DNA from: UBA2040 sp041751955
Lineage (GTDB): Bacteria; Bacteroidota; Bacteroidia; Flavobacteriales_D; Crocinitomicaceae
DNA length: 64,000 nt
Reading direction: 5' to 3'
NCBI GenBank assembly: GCA_041751955.1
Contig: JBGSIB010000075.1
Span: forward strand, 50,590-114,589
Both the position numbers and the translations under genes were made by a program. A model generated the notes under the pieces. The model was not told the origin of the DNA. It worked only from the letters and a program-made list of their open reading frames with translations, and did no database searches. This document shows positions 41,201-50,062 of the stretch, in pieces; within the stretch, counting starts at the first letter, position 1; each line of letters starts with the position of its first letter.

Positions 41201-41221
41201 AATGAGTACGTATTTTAACAT
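38210..41221 (-). CDS. Two-domain amidohydrolase: degenerate N-terminal copy plus intact C-terminal copy
   Basis: 1003 aa from the ATG at 41221, where the signal peptide begins (cleavage near GFSQ); the longer frame adds an unlikely leader. The first ~430 residues resemble an amidohydrolase but have VPSFIELNSNVGLPQV where HxH is expected. After a linker (~440-560), a second domain has GIIDEHSHIAISKG (His629, His631), FITCHSYVQSEI, FTHILEGYKLADKM and VVAINSDDAEMGRRL with the last Asp ligand, so it should bind metal. Imidazolonepropionase-like or dipeptidase activity is plausible. In operon with the gene at 36926-38206. Confidence 0.78.
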   Translation of the reverse strand: MLKYVLILLVLLPFCGFSQENHPTNGVKPTPNPCVAIKNARIIVSPTQTIESGTILFRDNEIVEIGKIVIIPKGTVVIDGEGKTIVPSFIELNSNVGLPQVKVNEWSFRPQLESSKQGAYYWNEAIHPESVASQNYTIDSKANVNLHKMGFGFAVSHFQDGIAQGTGTLVSLGNEEIHKNMLLPQVAAYFSLDAGVSRQTYPSSQMGSIALLRQSLYDFQWYEKSSTAPYDLSLEAYKTQLKLPLFFQTEDKWEILRADKIAKEFSLDMVYFGSGNEYVAVKDLKNINARLVLPMNFPAAYDVTDPYISRQIPLSVLKHWELAPSNPKIMKDAGLEFALSTHGVSSPAEFWTNLQKLIEAGLPASDALAALTTIPAKMLKVESLLGTLDKGKKACFTIYMGNPFEEKSEVLEVWINGIQNVYKTTSVIDIRGNFNLIIDGKSFPIEIGGTQEKPTGKIQYANPDPLVTDSIKIIPFIDVLGNDVVIQFAVHNEEWNGSVNLKGKFSEKLAVFEGSGQIPTGTWIKWSAVRNKKFKDSVDPKKYSISQDTLLRNYVPLMAFGRTDSLKKESIFIKDVTLWTNEADGIIEKGNILISGGKITAIGANVSANGARVIDGTGKHLTPGIIDEHSHIAISKGVNESGQAVTAEVSIGDVVDADDINIYRQLSGGVTASQLLHGSANPIGGQSALIKLKWGYNPMDMLIKDAPKFIKFALGENVKQANWGDFNTVRFPQTRMGVEQVFYDAFTKAKAYEKEKASGTYRKDLEMEALVEILNSKRFITCHSYVQSEINMLMHMADSMGFKINTFTHILEGYKLADKMAAHGAGGSTFADWWAYKYEVKDAIPYNAALMQEQGVVVAINSDDAEMGRRLNQEAAKAVKYGGMSEEDALKLVTLNPAKLLHLDDRMGSLKVGKDADIVLWSDNPLSAQARAEITIVDGEILYERSKDAELMKRDAAEKARILSSMLKANEKGEKKLPFFKKRNKHFHCDTIGEEGSTESNHH

Positions 41222-41301
41222 GGTGTTCATTTGTTGGAAGGTGAAATTACTGAATTCTATTTTACTTCCTTTAGTATCAAACAAACATTCCTTAAAATTG
41301 T

Positions 41302-41309
41302 TAGCTTTG
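41302..41309 (+). promoter_or_regulatory. -7 element of the membrane protein-cytochrome c-hflX unit
   Basis: TAGCTTTG fits TAnnTTTG, 18 bp before the ATG at 41328. Confidence 0.6.
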
Positions 41310-41327
41310 TGGACTCAAATTGAACTT

Positions 41328-41762
41328 ATGTATTCAGCACTTTCACATGCACATTCTGGTTTACGTTGGGTGGCTCTTGGCCTCCTTTTGTATGCTATTA
41401 TTTTGGCTTTTTCTAACAAAAACAGCTACGAGAAGAAAAACAAAATGGTCAATCTTTTTGCCATGGTGTTTTTGCACATTCAATTACTCATTGGAATAGG
41501 ACTCATCTTCTTATCCCAAAAGGTCTCTTTTGCCAGTGGATGGATGAAAAATGAAATATTCCGATTCTACGGAATGGAGCATTTGTTAGGAATGCTCATT
41601 GCCATTGTTTTGGTCACTTTGGGACGAAGAAAAGCGGAAAACGCAAGTGAACCCAAAATGAAAAATAAAATTATACGAGTTTGGTACACAATCGCTTTGC
41701 TAATCGTTTTAGCGAGTATTCCGTGGCCATTTCGCGCGGCATTAGGTGGGCAATGGTTCTAA
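41328..41762 (+). CDS. Small four-helix membrane protein (cytochrome b-like annotation class)
   Basis: 144 aa from the ATG at 41328; the longer open frame precedes the promoter element. Four membrane helices. The N-terminus (SALSHAHSGLRWVALGLLLY) has His7, His9 and the HSGLRW motif, and LHIQLLIGIGLIFLS and YGMEHLLGMLIAIVLVTLG add one histidine each in helices 2 and 3. Such paired helix histidines could bind heme b, but this is inferred. It overlaps the downstream cytochrome c gene by 10 bp, which supports an electron-transfer role. Confidence 0.7.
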   Translation: MYSALSHAHSGLRWVALGLLLYAIILAFSNKNSYEKKNKMVNLFAMVFLHIQLLIGIGLIFLSQKVSFASGWMKNEIFRFYGMEHLLGMLIAIVLVTLGRRKAENASEPKMKNKIIRVWYTIALLIVLASIPWPFRAALGGQWF

Positions 41763-42082
41763 AGTTTGTTTTCTTTTCGACGGTTTGCATGATGGTTTTT
41801 TCGTGTAAATCACCGAATAAAAGCTGTGAAGATTGTGCTGAAAACAAATCGCTTACGGGAAAAACGATTTATTTGAATCAATGTGTTAATTGCCATGGTT
41901 CAGACGGGAAACTTGGAAATTCTGGTGCGACTGATTTAAGTCTATCAAAAATGACGGATAATCAAATAAAAGAAATCCTCAATGAAGGTCAAGGAGCTAT
42001 GCCTCCAGCATTAGAATTGATTGGGAATCCGCAACAAATGGATTCTGTAATACAACATATTAAATCTTTACGAAAAAAATGA
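41753..42082 (+). CDS. Small cytochrome c lipoprotein
   Basis: 109 aa from the ATG at 41753, inside the end of the previous gene. Lipobox VFSC gives lipidated Cys18. The heme c site is CVNCH (Cys44, Cys47, His48) and the distal ligand is probably Met83 in GQGAMPPALE, the class I pattern. A second pair, CEDC at 25-28, lies in the linker. It would carry electrons at the periplasmic face of a membrane, possibly to the oxidase. hflX follows with a 4-bp overlap (ATGA), an odd partner. Confidence 0.88.
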   Translation: MVLKFVFFSTVCMMVFSCKSPNKSCEDCAENKSLTGKTIYLNQCVNCHGSDGKLGNSGATDLSLSKMTDNQIKEILNEGQGAMPPALELIGNPQQMDSVIQHIKSLRKK

Positions 42083-43278
42083 GTTTACACGAAGGACACG
42101 TAACTGTCGATTATAGAGAAGAAAGGGCAGTATTGGTCGGTGTAATTCATGGTACAATTACCGAAGAACAGTCCGAAGAATATTTAGCTGAGTTAGAGTT
42201 TTTAGCCGAAACGGCTGGAGGTTTGACCATTCGTAAATTCACCCAAAAACTTCCAATGCCCAATCCTAAAACCTATGTGGGTAAAGGGAAAATGGAAGAA
42301 ATAAAGGAATTTATTGACAATAACGACATTGAGTTAGTCATCTTTGATGATGAATTGAGTCCGTCTCAATTAAGAAATATCGAGAAGCTGCTTGAAGTTA
42401 AAGTCTTGGATAGAAACAATCTCATTTTAGACATTTTTGCGAGCCGAGCCCGTACTTCACACGCCAAAGCGCAAGTAGAGCTAGCGCAAATGCAATATCT
42501 TTTGCCTCGTTTGACCCGCTTGTGGACGCATTTGGACAGACAAAAAGGAGGTATTGGGATGAGAGGTCCAGGTGAATCTGAAATTGAAACCGATAGACGT
42601 GTTATTCAACAAAAAATTGCTTTGTTGAAGGAAAAGTTGAAGGAAATTGACAAACAGATGGCTGTGCAACGCGGAAATCGCGGTCAATTGGTTCGTGTGG
42701 CTCTTGTAGGTTATACCAATGTCGGAAAAAGCACCATCATGAACATGCTAAGTAAAAGTGATGTTTTTGCCGAGAACAAGCTTTTTGCCACTTTGGATAC
42801 TACTGTGCGTAAAGTTGTCATTCATAATTTGCCCTTTTTACTATCGGATACAGTTGGATTTATACGCAAGCTTCCACATCAATTGGTTGAATCCTTTAAA
42901 TCAACGCTCGATGAGGTTCGAGAGGCAGATTTGCTCGTTCATGTTTTGGATATTTCTCACCCAAATTTCGAAGATCATTTTCGGGTCGTCAAAGAAACTT
43001 TAGCCGAAATTGACAATACTGAAAAAGCATCTATTCTTGTTTTCAATAAATTAGATGCCTACAAACCTTTAGAAGAAGAGGATGAGGAAACCGGAGAAAT
43101 CACAATTCCCACCATGGCTGAATTGAAAAAATCTTGGATGGCTAAATTGGAAGAGAAGAATGTGATTTTTATTTCGGCTGAAACGAAAGACAACGTTGAC
43201 GAATTTAAAGAAATGTTGTATGAAGAGGTCAAAGCAATTTTCAAGGTACGCTACCCCTATAACGATTTTCTATATTAA
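42079..43278 (+). CDS. hflX: Ribosome-associated GTPase HflX
   Basis: 399 aa. The N-terminal HflX domain has MPNPKTYVGKGKMEEIKE and VKVLDRNNLILDIFASRART, followed by a basic helix region ending GGIGMRGPGESEIETDRR. The G domain starts with VALVGYTNVGKSTIMNML (G1), G3 is SDTVGFIRKLPHQLVESF, and G4 is FNKLD. HflX splits stalled 70S ribosomes and acts in heat stress. The start overlaps the cytochrome stop by 4 bp, so translation is coupled, but no functional link is known. Confidence 0.97.
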   Translation: MSLHEGHVTVDYREERAVLVGVIHGTITEEQSEEYLAELEFLAETAGGLTIRKFTQKLPMPNPKTYVGKGKMEEIKEFIDNNDIELVIFDDELSPSQLRNIEKLLEVKVLDRNNLILDIFASRARTSHAKAQVELAQMQYLLPRLTRLWTHLDRQKGGIGMRGPGESEIETDRRVIQQKIALLKEKLKEIDKQMAVQRGNRGQLVRVALVGYTNVGKSTIMNMLSKSDVFAENKLFATLDTTVRKVVIHNLPFLLSDTVGFIRKLPHQLVESFKSTLDEVREADLLVHVLDISHPNFEDHFRVVKETLAEIDNTEKASILVFNKLDAYKPLEEEDEETGEITIPTMAELKKSWMAKLEEKNVIFISAETKDNVDEFKEMLYEEVKAIFKVRYPYNDFLY

Positions 43279-43279
43279 A

Positions 43280-43319
43280 AAAGCCCAAAATCAAAGTTTA
43301 AACTCATGACCTTGGGCTA
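43280..43319. terminator. Probable terminator between hflX and the T9SS type B gene
   Basis: AAAGCCCAA pairs with TTGGGCT around a long AT-rich loop, located between two convergent stops. Confidence 0.5.
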
Positions 43320-43336
43320 GAAAGTTTATTATGGCT

Positions 43337-45793
43337 TTATCTTGTCAGGTGCAAAAAGCCTTGCCCTGGTATTTCAGAACCATCATCAGCATAAAGGATA
43401 AACTTATAGAAGTAAACACCATCTTCGGCATCACCTCCACTCTTGCTTTGTCCATTCCATGCAGGTAAAGGTCCTTTGCCTTGATACATAACATTACCCC
43501 ATCGATTTAAAATCGTTAAATCAACTTCTTTGATGTTTGTTGTTTCAATGTACCACAAATCGTTCGCAAGGTCTCCATTTGGTGAGAAGACATTTGGGAT
43601 TTCCCAAATTGGTGGGTACACAGGAGGAATAACTGGTGGTGGATAAACATTTATAGTTAAATAAGTCGTATCGTTACAAGTTCCGCCTTGTGAAGCAATC
43701 AACATGACCGTATACACGCCAGGTTGATCATAAAGCGATGCAGGCCCAGACAAATCGTTAGTAACCGCCGTTTGCCCATTTCCAAAATCCCAATAATAAA
43801 TCACTGCATTTTGACTTGTATTCGAGAAGGTAACCCACAAAGGTGCTGTTCCTGATGTAACATTTGCACCTATTTGGGCAACCGGTGCGTTCTGTACGCC
43901 AATGAAGACACTGTCACTCACAGAACAAACATCATCCGTGGCCGTAAAATAGTACCAACCTGAAGGTTTGTTTGTCCAAACAGAACTTAAAACAGTGTTT
44001 GGATTTCCGTCTGGACCAGTCCAAGAATATTGGATATTTCCAGTGGCAGAGGTTTGCCCTGTAATCAGTCCCGAGACATATCCAGTAGGGTCGCAAAAGT
44101 TAGATGGATTTGAAATTAATGTATCTATCGCAAGCGTTTGGTTGACAATTAATATACCACTAGCGGTAGCTTGATTAGAACAACCATCTGTGACGGTCAC
44201 AATGAAAGGTAAAGTGGAGCCATTGACTCCATTATCAAAGAAATACGTGGAATCATTCGTGGAGCCATTAATCCAGAGATAGGTAAATGGACCAGGTGCA
44301 CTAGTTGTTAAAACAACCGTAGCAAGAGCTGAATCGGGAATACAATCCACGTATATAGTGTCATTAGGGAGGAGAGCAATATCAGGTAAAGTTACGTTGT
44401 AGACGCAAGTCACCGAATCGTAAAAATCATTTCCGCAACCATCCGTGACGGTTACCTGATATGTTATTATACCAGGAAGCGAACCATTGTCTGGTAACAA
44501 AACTGGATTAGTGGTGTCACCGAAGTCCCATAGTATATCATAATTTGGGATTGATCCCTGAAAATTATAGAGTTGAACTTGTGCCTGATTAGGGGCGCAA
44601 GCAGCGGTAACCGTATCGACTAAATCAAAAGTCAATTCGTACCTGTCTACAATGAAAAGGGTAAGAGAATCGTAAAGGGTGTCACCACATACGCTAATCG
44701 TATATCCTTTAATTTGAATCCATTCCATTGGTTCAGTAATTCCATCTGCGATTGGAACAATATTAAAGATCAAAGTATCAACGCCAACTGGAAAAGTAAC
44801 GCTGCCGTTAAGATTCGTAAAGTCTGCTGTAGGGCTTGCCGTTCCAGAATAGGTAATGGTAAAAGTTTGTGTTGTATCAGTTGTCCATTCAGGACGAATT
44901 AATAACAAATTGGTGGAAGTACAACCTTCGGCTAATAAAGTATCTGTAAAACTTCCACTAAAAATAGAGGCTTCTGCTTGAATGGATACTGCATTTGAGC
45001 TGAAACTATTTGCTTCAAGGAATACTCCTGAATCTAAAGCTTGATCAGAAACGTTACAAATGGCCAATTTAATGTGATAAGTTGCTCCACAAGTCAATCC
45101 TGAAAGTGCTGTCATAGCAACCGTACTACCATTATACCCTTCTCCTGAGAAATTTCCATTTAAGGTCGTGAAGTATATAGAATTTGCAGTCCAATTGGGG
45201 TCTAGTGCAGCACAAGGAGCGGGACTTCCAAACGAAGGGAAGCCGCTGTTCACTGTGTTAATAGTAACTGGAATATTCCCGCCAGGAACCAAAGCCAAAT
45301 TTACAGCACCGTTGGTATAAGGACCTGCAATTCCAGGGCCTGATAAAAAGAAACCAAATGCGTCGTTAAAACTGGAGCAAGTGTAACCAGTATATTCGGA
45401 AGAGGCGAATACATAATTAAAGACTAAACTATCTCCAGTTGCTATAAAATCAAATTCGAGAATGGCACCATTGGTTGGGTTTCCAGATGCTATTAAACTT
45501 AAATCAGGATCGGAAATACCTGGAGCAGATCCCGTTTTTAAATATACACCTGCTGAAAAAGGAAATCCAGTTGCAGTAAAACTCTGTGCTGCAACCTGAG
45601 TTGTTAAGGCATTGGCTCCAGAGTTATTGAAAGTGATGTTGCTCGCAGTAACTCCTGAACCTATCAAAATATTTTCAACCAATTCAGTAGGTGTTAAAGT
45701 ATTTTGATAAGTAAAAGTCTGTGCATAAGTGTTTTGACCGAAAACTACAGCGCACACGAACGCCGAGTAATTGATGATTTTTTTGAATTTCAT
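43337..45793 (-). CDS. Large secreted protein: choice-of-anchor L, PKD and gliding-associated (T9SS type B) C-terminus
   Basis: 818 aa from the ATG at 45793; the longer frame runs into the divergent peptidase gene and lacks a signal before this Met. A signal peptide ends NTYAQ. Residues ~25-230 match choice-of-anchor L (TPTELVENILIGSGVTASNI, FNDAFGFFLSGPGIAGPYTN). Calx-beta-like and PKD-like segments follow, including FSNTSQNAVIYYWDFGNGQT. The last ~90 residues, with IPNVFSPNGDLANDLW, LTILNRWGNVMYQ and DGVYFYKFILY, are the gliding motility-associated C-terminal (type B) signal for T9SS. Likely surface adhesin or structural protein. Confidence 0.88.
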   Translation of the reverse strand: MKFKKIINYSAFVCAVVFGQNTYAQTFTYQNTLTPTELVENILIGSGVTASNITFNNSGANALTTQVAAQSFTATGFPFSAGVYLKTGSAPGISDPDLSLIASGNPTNGAILEFDFIATGDSLVFNYVFASSEYTGYTCSSFNDAFGFFLSGPGIAGPYTNGAVNLALVPGGNIPVTINTVNSGFPSFGSPAPCAALDPNWTANSIYFTTLNGNFSGEGYNGSTVAMTALSGLTCGATYHIKLAICNVSDQALDSGVFLEANSFSSNAVSIQAEASIFSGSFTDTLLAEGCTSTNLLLIRPEWTTDTTQTFTITYSGTASPTADFTNLNGSVTFPVGVDTLIFNIVPIADGITEPMEWIQIKGYTISVCGDTLYDSLTLFIVDRYELTFDLVDTVTAACAPNQAQVQLYNFQGSIPNYDILWDFGDTTNPVLLPDNGSLPGIITYQVTVTDGCGNDFYDSVTCVYNVTLPDIALLPNDTIYVDCIPDSALATVVLTTSAPGPFTYLWINGSTNDSTYFFDNGVNGSTLPFIVTVTDGCSNQATASGILIVNQTLAIDTLISNPSNFCDPTGYVSGLITGQTSATGNIQYSWTGPDGNPNTVLSSVWTNKPSGWYYFTATDDVCSVSDSVFIGVQNAPVAQIGANVTSGTAPLWVTFSNTSQNAVIYYWDFGNGQTAVTNDLSGPASLYDQPGVYTVMLIASQGGTCNDTTYLTINVYPPPVIPPVYPPIWEIPNVFSPNGDLANDLWYIETTNIKEVDLTILNRWGNVMYQGKGPLPAWNGQSKSGGDAEDGVYFYKFILYADDGSEIPGQGFLHLTR

Positions 45794-45908
45794 AGTCTTT
45801 GTTTCAATATGTCTCACAAAATTTTGACGTTTTTTTTGAGGTATTAGTTGCATTTTGACGAGGCAGAAAAGATAAAAAAATGTCATCTTTGCCTTAAAAG
45901 TAAGAAAA

Positions 45909-47300
45909 ATGGAACGCACACAAGAATTTATTGAGAAGAATAAGAAGAGATTTGTTGAGGAATTGATAGATCTATTAAAGATTCCATCGGTTTCTGCTGA
46001 CCCTTCTTTTGCAAAGGACGTAGTGAGAACGGCACAGTCAGTTGCGCAGTATTTAAGAGATGCTGGAGCAGAAAATGTAGAAATTTGTGAAACCAAAGGC
46101 TATCCTATCGTTTATGCTGATAAGATGTTTGATTCTTCTCTTCCAACAGTTCTTGTATACGGACATTACGATGTGCAGCCAGCGGATCCACTTGAATTGT
46201 GGACTAGCCCAGCATTTGAGCCTGTAATTAAAAAAACTGAAATACATCCTGATGGAGCCATTTTCGCTCGAGGTGCTTGTGACGATAAAGGTCAAATGTT
46301 TATGCATGTCAAAGCCTTTGAAGCCATGATGAGTGCTGGTGAATTGCCTTGTAACGTAAAATTCATGATTGAAGGAGAAGAAGAGGTGGGATCAGAAAAC
46401 CTAGGTGTTTTTGTTGCAAATAATCATGAAAAATTAAGTGCGGATATCATATTGGTTTCTGACACAGGGATGTTGGCTAATGACGTACCATCCATCACCA
46501 CAGGATTGAGAGGATTAAGTTATGTAGAAGTTGAAGTAACAGGTCCTAATCGTGATTTGCATTCTGGATTATATGGTGGTTGTGTTGCTAACCCTATTAA
46601 CATATTAGCGGAAATGATTGCTTCATTGCATGATGAAAACGAAAAAATTAACATTCCAAACTTCTACGATGATGTCGTTGAGCTAAGTGCAGAAGAAAGA
46701 GCAGAAATGGCCAAAGCTCCATTCAGTTTGGAAGCGTATTGCAAATCAATTGATATTAAAGATGTGCATGGGGAGAAGGGATATTCTACTCCAGAACGAG
46801 GTTCCATTCGACCTACCTTGGATGTGAATGGAATTTGGGGTGGATACATTGGTGAAGGAGCCAAAACGGTCATTGCTTCAAAAGCTTATGCGAAAATTTC
46901 TATGCGTCTTGTTCCCAATCAAGATCCGCACAAAATAACAGAGCTTTTCCAAAAGCATTTTGAAAGTCTTGCGCCTCCAAGCGTTAAGGTGAAAGTAACC
47001 CCTCATCACGGTGGACAACCAGCCGTTACACCAATTGATTCAATTGGTTATGCGGCAGCAAGTTATGCTTATGAAAAATCTTTCGGTAAAAAACCAATCC
47101 CTGTTAGAAGTGGTGGAAGTATTCCAATCGTTGCCATGTTCGAAAAGGAATTGGGATTGAAAACTGTTTTAATGGGTTTCGGTTTGGATAGCGACGCCAT
47201 TCATTCACCAAATGAACATTTTGGATTGTTCAATTTCTACAAAGGAATTGAAACGATTCCATACTTCTATCAACAATTTACATCATTAACTAAAGTATGA
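45909..47300 (+). CDS. M20-family dinuclear zinc peptidase (dipeptidase)
   Basis: 463 aa. The metal ligands are His86 (VYGHYDVQPADP, with Asp88), Asp125 (RGACDDKGQMF) and Glu158/Glu159 (IEGEEEVGSEN, the catalytic base region). The lid domain has GLRGLSYVEVEVTGPNRDLH and the C-terminal His is in AIHSPNEHFGL. The closest group by motif is M20 'dipeptidase' like ArgE/DapE/CPG2 relatives that cut dipeptides. No signal peptide, so cytoplasmic. The gene overlaps the LEA-2 lipoprotein gene by 4 bp (ATGA). Confidence 0.92.
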   Translation: MERTQEFIEKNKKRFVEELIDLLKIPSVSADPSFAKDVVRTAQSVAQYLRDAGAENVEICETKGYPIVYADKMFDSSLPTVLVYGHYDVQPADPLELWTSPAFEPVIKKTEIHPDGAIFARGACDDKGQMFMHVKAFEAMMSAGELPCNVKFMIEGEEEVGSENLGVFVANNHEKLSADIILVSDTGMLANDVPSITTGLRGLSYVEVEVTGPNRDLHSGLYGGCVANPINILAEMIASLHDENEKINIPNFYDDVVELSAEERAEMAKAPFSLEAYCKSIDIKDVHGEKGYSTPERGSIRPTLDVNGIWGGYIGEGAKTVIASKAYAKISMRLVPNQDPHKITELFQKHFESLAPPSVKVKVTPHHGGQPAVTPIDSIGYAAASYAYEKSFGKKPIPVRSGGSIPIVAMFEKELGLKTVLMGFGLDSDAIHSPNEHFGLFNFYKGIETIPYFYQQFTSLTKV

Positions 47301-47770
47301 GAAATATTCTAATCCTTATTGCTGTTATTTTCTTAATTAGTTCTTGCGAGTTCTACAAAGACATCGATCTGGTAAATTTTGGGGGAGTGAAATTCGATAA
47401 GTTGGACGGCAATACAGCTTTTGTAAACATGGATGTTGAATTGGATAATCCTAATTTTTATTCGATAAAAGTGAAGCCTTCGTTTTTAGATGTTTATGTT
47501 GAAGGTGAGTACATGGGAAAAGCGCATCTTTTGGAAAAAGTAAAAATCAAAAGAAAAAAGTCAAACTTGTACAACGTTAAAATTGAGCTTCAAGGGCAAG
47601 AGGGCATTCTTAAAAAAGCAATGAAATATGCACTTAAGGATAATCTGAAAATACGTTTGGTGGGTAAAGTAAAAGGCTCTGTTTTCCTTTTTTCAAAGAA
47701 ATTTGAAGTGAATGAAACAAAAACAATTGATGGTGCAAAACTAAAAATAGGTTTGCCTTTCATGAATTGA
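47297..47770 (+). CDS. LEA type 2 family lipoprotein
   Basis: 157 aa. Lipobox LISSC gives lipidated Cys16. The rest is a single immunoglobulin-like LEA-2 (WHy) domain: VNMDVELDNPNFYSIKVKPS is the signature 'D-N-P-N' strand, followed by LDVYVEGEYMGKAHLLEKVK and a final FEVNETKTIDGAKLKIGLPF. LEA-2 domains in bacteria are of unclear role, perhaps lipid or protein protection. Co-translated with the M20 peptidase upstream. Confidence 0.8.
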   Translation: MRNILILIAVIFLISSCEFYKDIDLVNFGGVKFDKLDGNTAFVNMDVELDNPNFYSIKVKPSFLDVYVEGEYMGKAHLLEKVKIKRKKSNLYNVKIELQGQEGILKKAMKYALKDNLKIRLVGKVKGSVFLFSKKFEVNETKTIDGAKLKIGLPFMN

Positions 47771-50062
47771 TTAGTCTTGATCTTCAACAAAAATTCTAGG
47801 CATACGGTGGGATAAACTGGTCATGATTTCATAAGGAATTGTGCCACATAAATTCGCCAAACGATCTATTTTTTGATTTTGACCTATAATTTCTACTTCG
47901 TCTCCCACCTTAAAGTCATTCTCGGTTATGTCCACCATAATCATGTCCATGCAAACTTTTCCTAGGGTTGGACAGAATTTTGAATTGATGTAAACACCAC
48001 CTTTTCCGTTACTCAAATTTCTTCTAAAACCATCGGCATAACCCACTGGAACAATCGCGTATTTCGTTTCTTGCTCCGCTTTGAAGCTTCTGCCATAACC
48101 TAGTGTTTCGCCAGGCTGTAGTGATTTAATCTGTGATATTTGGCTCTTCCACGAAAGCACAGGCTGAAGCTTTTTGGCTAATTCTGGATTACTCGAAATG
48201 CCATAAATCCCTATTCCCAACCGAACCATATCATAGCTGTAGTCGGCATAATTGCTCAATCCTTCACTGTTCAAAACATGACGAAGAACAGGATATGGAA
48301 GATTTTTTTGAATGGATTCAGAGATGGTTTGAAATTCTTTTAGTTGTTGTAAAGTGAACGTGTCATCTTCCAAATTGTCGGCGTCCGCCAGATGAGAATA
48401 AACAGATTTCACCTTTATCTCTGGTTGAGTTTTTAAAAATGCTGTTACTTTCGATAATTCTTCAGAATAGAATCCTAAACGATGCATCCCTGTGTCAAAT
48501 TTCAGATGGATTGGGAAATCAACCACTTCCAATAAAATAAGTTCCTTCACCAGGTCTTCCATTTGATCGTAGGAAAAAACCGAGGGTTCAAGATTGTATT
48601 TAATGCAGTCTGGCCAAGATGTGCGGTCTGTATTCATTACCAAAATCGGTAAGCTTACACCGTTCTTGCGCAATTCTACTCCCTCATCGACATAGGCAAC
48701 TCCAAGGTATGAAACACCTTCTTGTTCCAATAAAGAAGCAATTTTGGTTAATTCAGAACCATAAGAGGATGCCTTTACCATAGCCATTATTTGACTGCTC
48801 TTTGGCACCCGATTTCGCCAGATTTTCAAATTGTTTTTCAAAGCTCGAATAGAGACTTCAATGAAGGTAATGTGTTTCCTAGTTTTCAGACTATTGGCCA
48901 ATCTTTTGAGTTCAGAATTTGCGCCTTTGAAGAGAATGGAGCTATTTTTTATTTCTTGCAATTGAAAATATGCCTGTGTTCCAAAAGCGACAAGTTGATT
49001 CAATTCCAAAGGACATTTTTGCATTTGAAAACGCTCAATTAGACTGGCAAATTTGTCCTGATCAAAATTGTGATAAGCTTCTTGTGCCAAAAATAAGATC
49101 CGGTCTGCCCTTCCTGACAAGGTCAATTGATGAGCTAAAGCTTGTTCTAAACCATCAAAACTAAGATTGAAAGCATCAAATAACAATGTGTTATTCTGCT
49201 CACCATCGAAAGTTTCCATCCGCATGGCTACTATCGGTAGAGATTTTATTTTCTCTTCTATTTTGCTTTCTGACACCTTAAAATTTGAAGCAACAAGATG
49301 AACCAATGCCCGATTTCGTGCGTCAAAATTTGGTAAGTCTGATGAAAATATGACAGGTAAATTACCAAAATCAGCGTTTTTTAAATTTCCATCAACGAAA
49401 ACTTTTTCGCAACTTGAAAAAAGTTGAAGTTTTTCTTGAAAATGGTCGTTTTCCGACGCGAAATTTTCCCTGTGAGTCGACAAAAACGAGGTGAAAACAC
49501 CGACGGTAGGTTGAATCATTTGTTGCAAGGCAATCATTTCTCCCTTTTCACTAATACCTGCTTCAATGATAGCGATTTCCGTATCGGAGTTGATTTCAAA
49601 AAGAGATAAAGCAACACCCAATTGGGAATTGTAGCTTTTGGGACTTCGACTGACGTTGAAATCATCCGAAATAAGATGGTAAAGCCATTCTTTAACAACG
49701 GTTTTTCCTGCACTACCGGTAATTCCAATTACAGGAATGTTGAACTGAGAACGATGAAATGAGGCCCATTTTTGCAGAGCAATCATGGTGCTAGAACTTT
49801 GTATTACCGTAGCATCAGGTATAGTGGCAAGCACAACAGTTTTCTCAACCAAAAAGGTGCGAACACCTTTGCTGTAGGCGTTTTCAATGTATTCATGACC
49901 ATCTCTATTTTGGCCTGATAAACAAACAAATATGCTATTGAGTCCGTAGCTAATTTTACGACTGTCATACACAATGTTTTCTATGATGGGTTTGCTTCCC
50001 TCTTGAAGAATTTTTCCGTCACACAGTTTTGCAATGTCTTGGTATGTATAATTGATTTTCAA
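47771..50062 (-). CDS. Bifunctional UDP-MurNAc-tripeptide:D-Ala-D-Ala ligase / alanine racemase (MurF-Alr fusion)
   Basis: 763 aa from a TTG at 50062, whose last two bases overlap the tdk stop (TTGA); the frame has no ATG in this region. Residues 1-~390 are MurF-like with P-loop GSAGKT (116-121) where most MurF have GTNGKT or GSNGKT. Residues ~395-763 are an alanine racemase: MAMVKASSYGSEL holds the PLP lysine (Lys430) and FDTGMHRLGFY and YGRSF give the PLP pocket. The fusion makes D-Ala and attaches D-Ala-D-Ala to the precursor, a Bacteroidota-type combination. The MurF half may be catalytically weak. Confidence 0.93.
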   Translation of the reverse strand: MKINYTYQDIAKLCDGKILQEGSKPIIENIVYDSRKISYGLNSIFVCLSGQNRDGHEYIENAYSKGVRTFLVEKTVVLATIPDATVIQSSSTMIALQKWASFHRSQFNIPVIGITGSAGKTVVKEWLYHLISDDFNVSRSPKSYNSQLGVALSLFEINSDTEIAIIEAGISEKGEMIALQQMIQPTVGVFTSFLSTHRENFASENDHFQEKLQLFSSCEKVFVDGNLKNADFGNLPVIFSSDLPNFDARNRALVHLVASNFKVSESKIEEKIKSLPIVAMRMETFDGEQNNTLLFDAFNLSFDGLEQALAHQLTLSGRADRILFLAQEAYHNFDQDKFASLIERFQMQKCPLELNQLVAFGTQAYFQLQEIKNSSILFKGANSELKRLANSLKTRKHITFIEVSIRALKNNLKIWRNRVPKSSQIMAMVKASSYGSELTKIASLLEQEGVSYLGVAYVDEGVELRKNGVSLPILVMNTDRTSWPDCIKYNLEPSVFSYDQMEDLVKELILLEVVDFPIHLKFDTGMHRLGFYSEELSKVTAFLKTQPEIKVKSVYSHLADADNLEDDTFTLQQLKEFQTISESIQKNLPYPVLRHVLNSEGLSNYADYSYDMVRLGIGIYGISSNPELAKKLQPVLSWKSQISQIKSLQPGETLGYGRSFKAEQETKYAIVPVGYADGFRRNLSNGKGGVYINSKFCPTLGKVCMDMIMVDITENDFKVGDEVEIIGQNQKIDRLANLCGTIPYEIMTSLSHRMPRIFVEDQD

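Noticed and set aside
45794..46096. N-terminal extension of the T9SS type B protein
   Set aside because: The signal peptide starts at the ATG at 45793; the extension overlaps the divergent peptidase gene.
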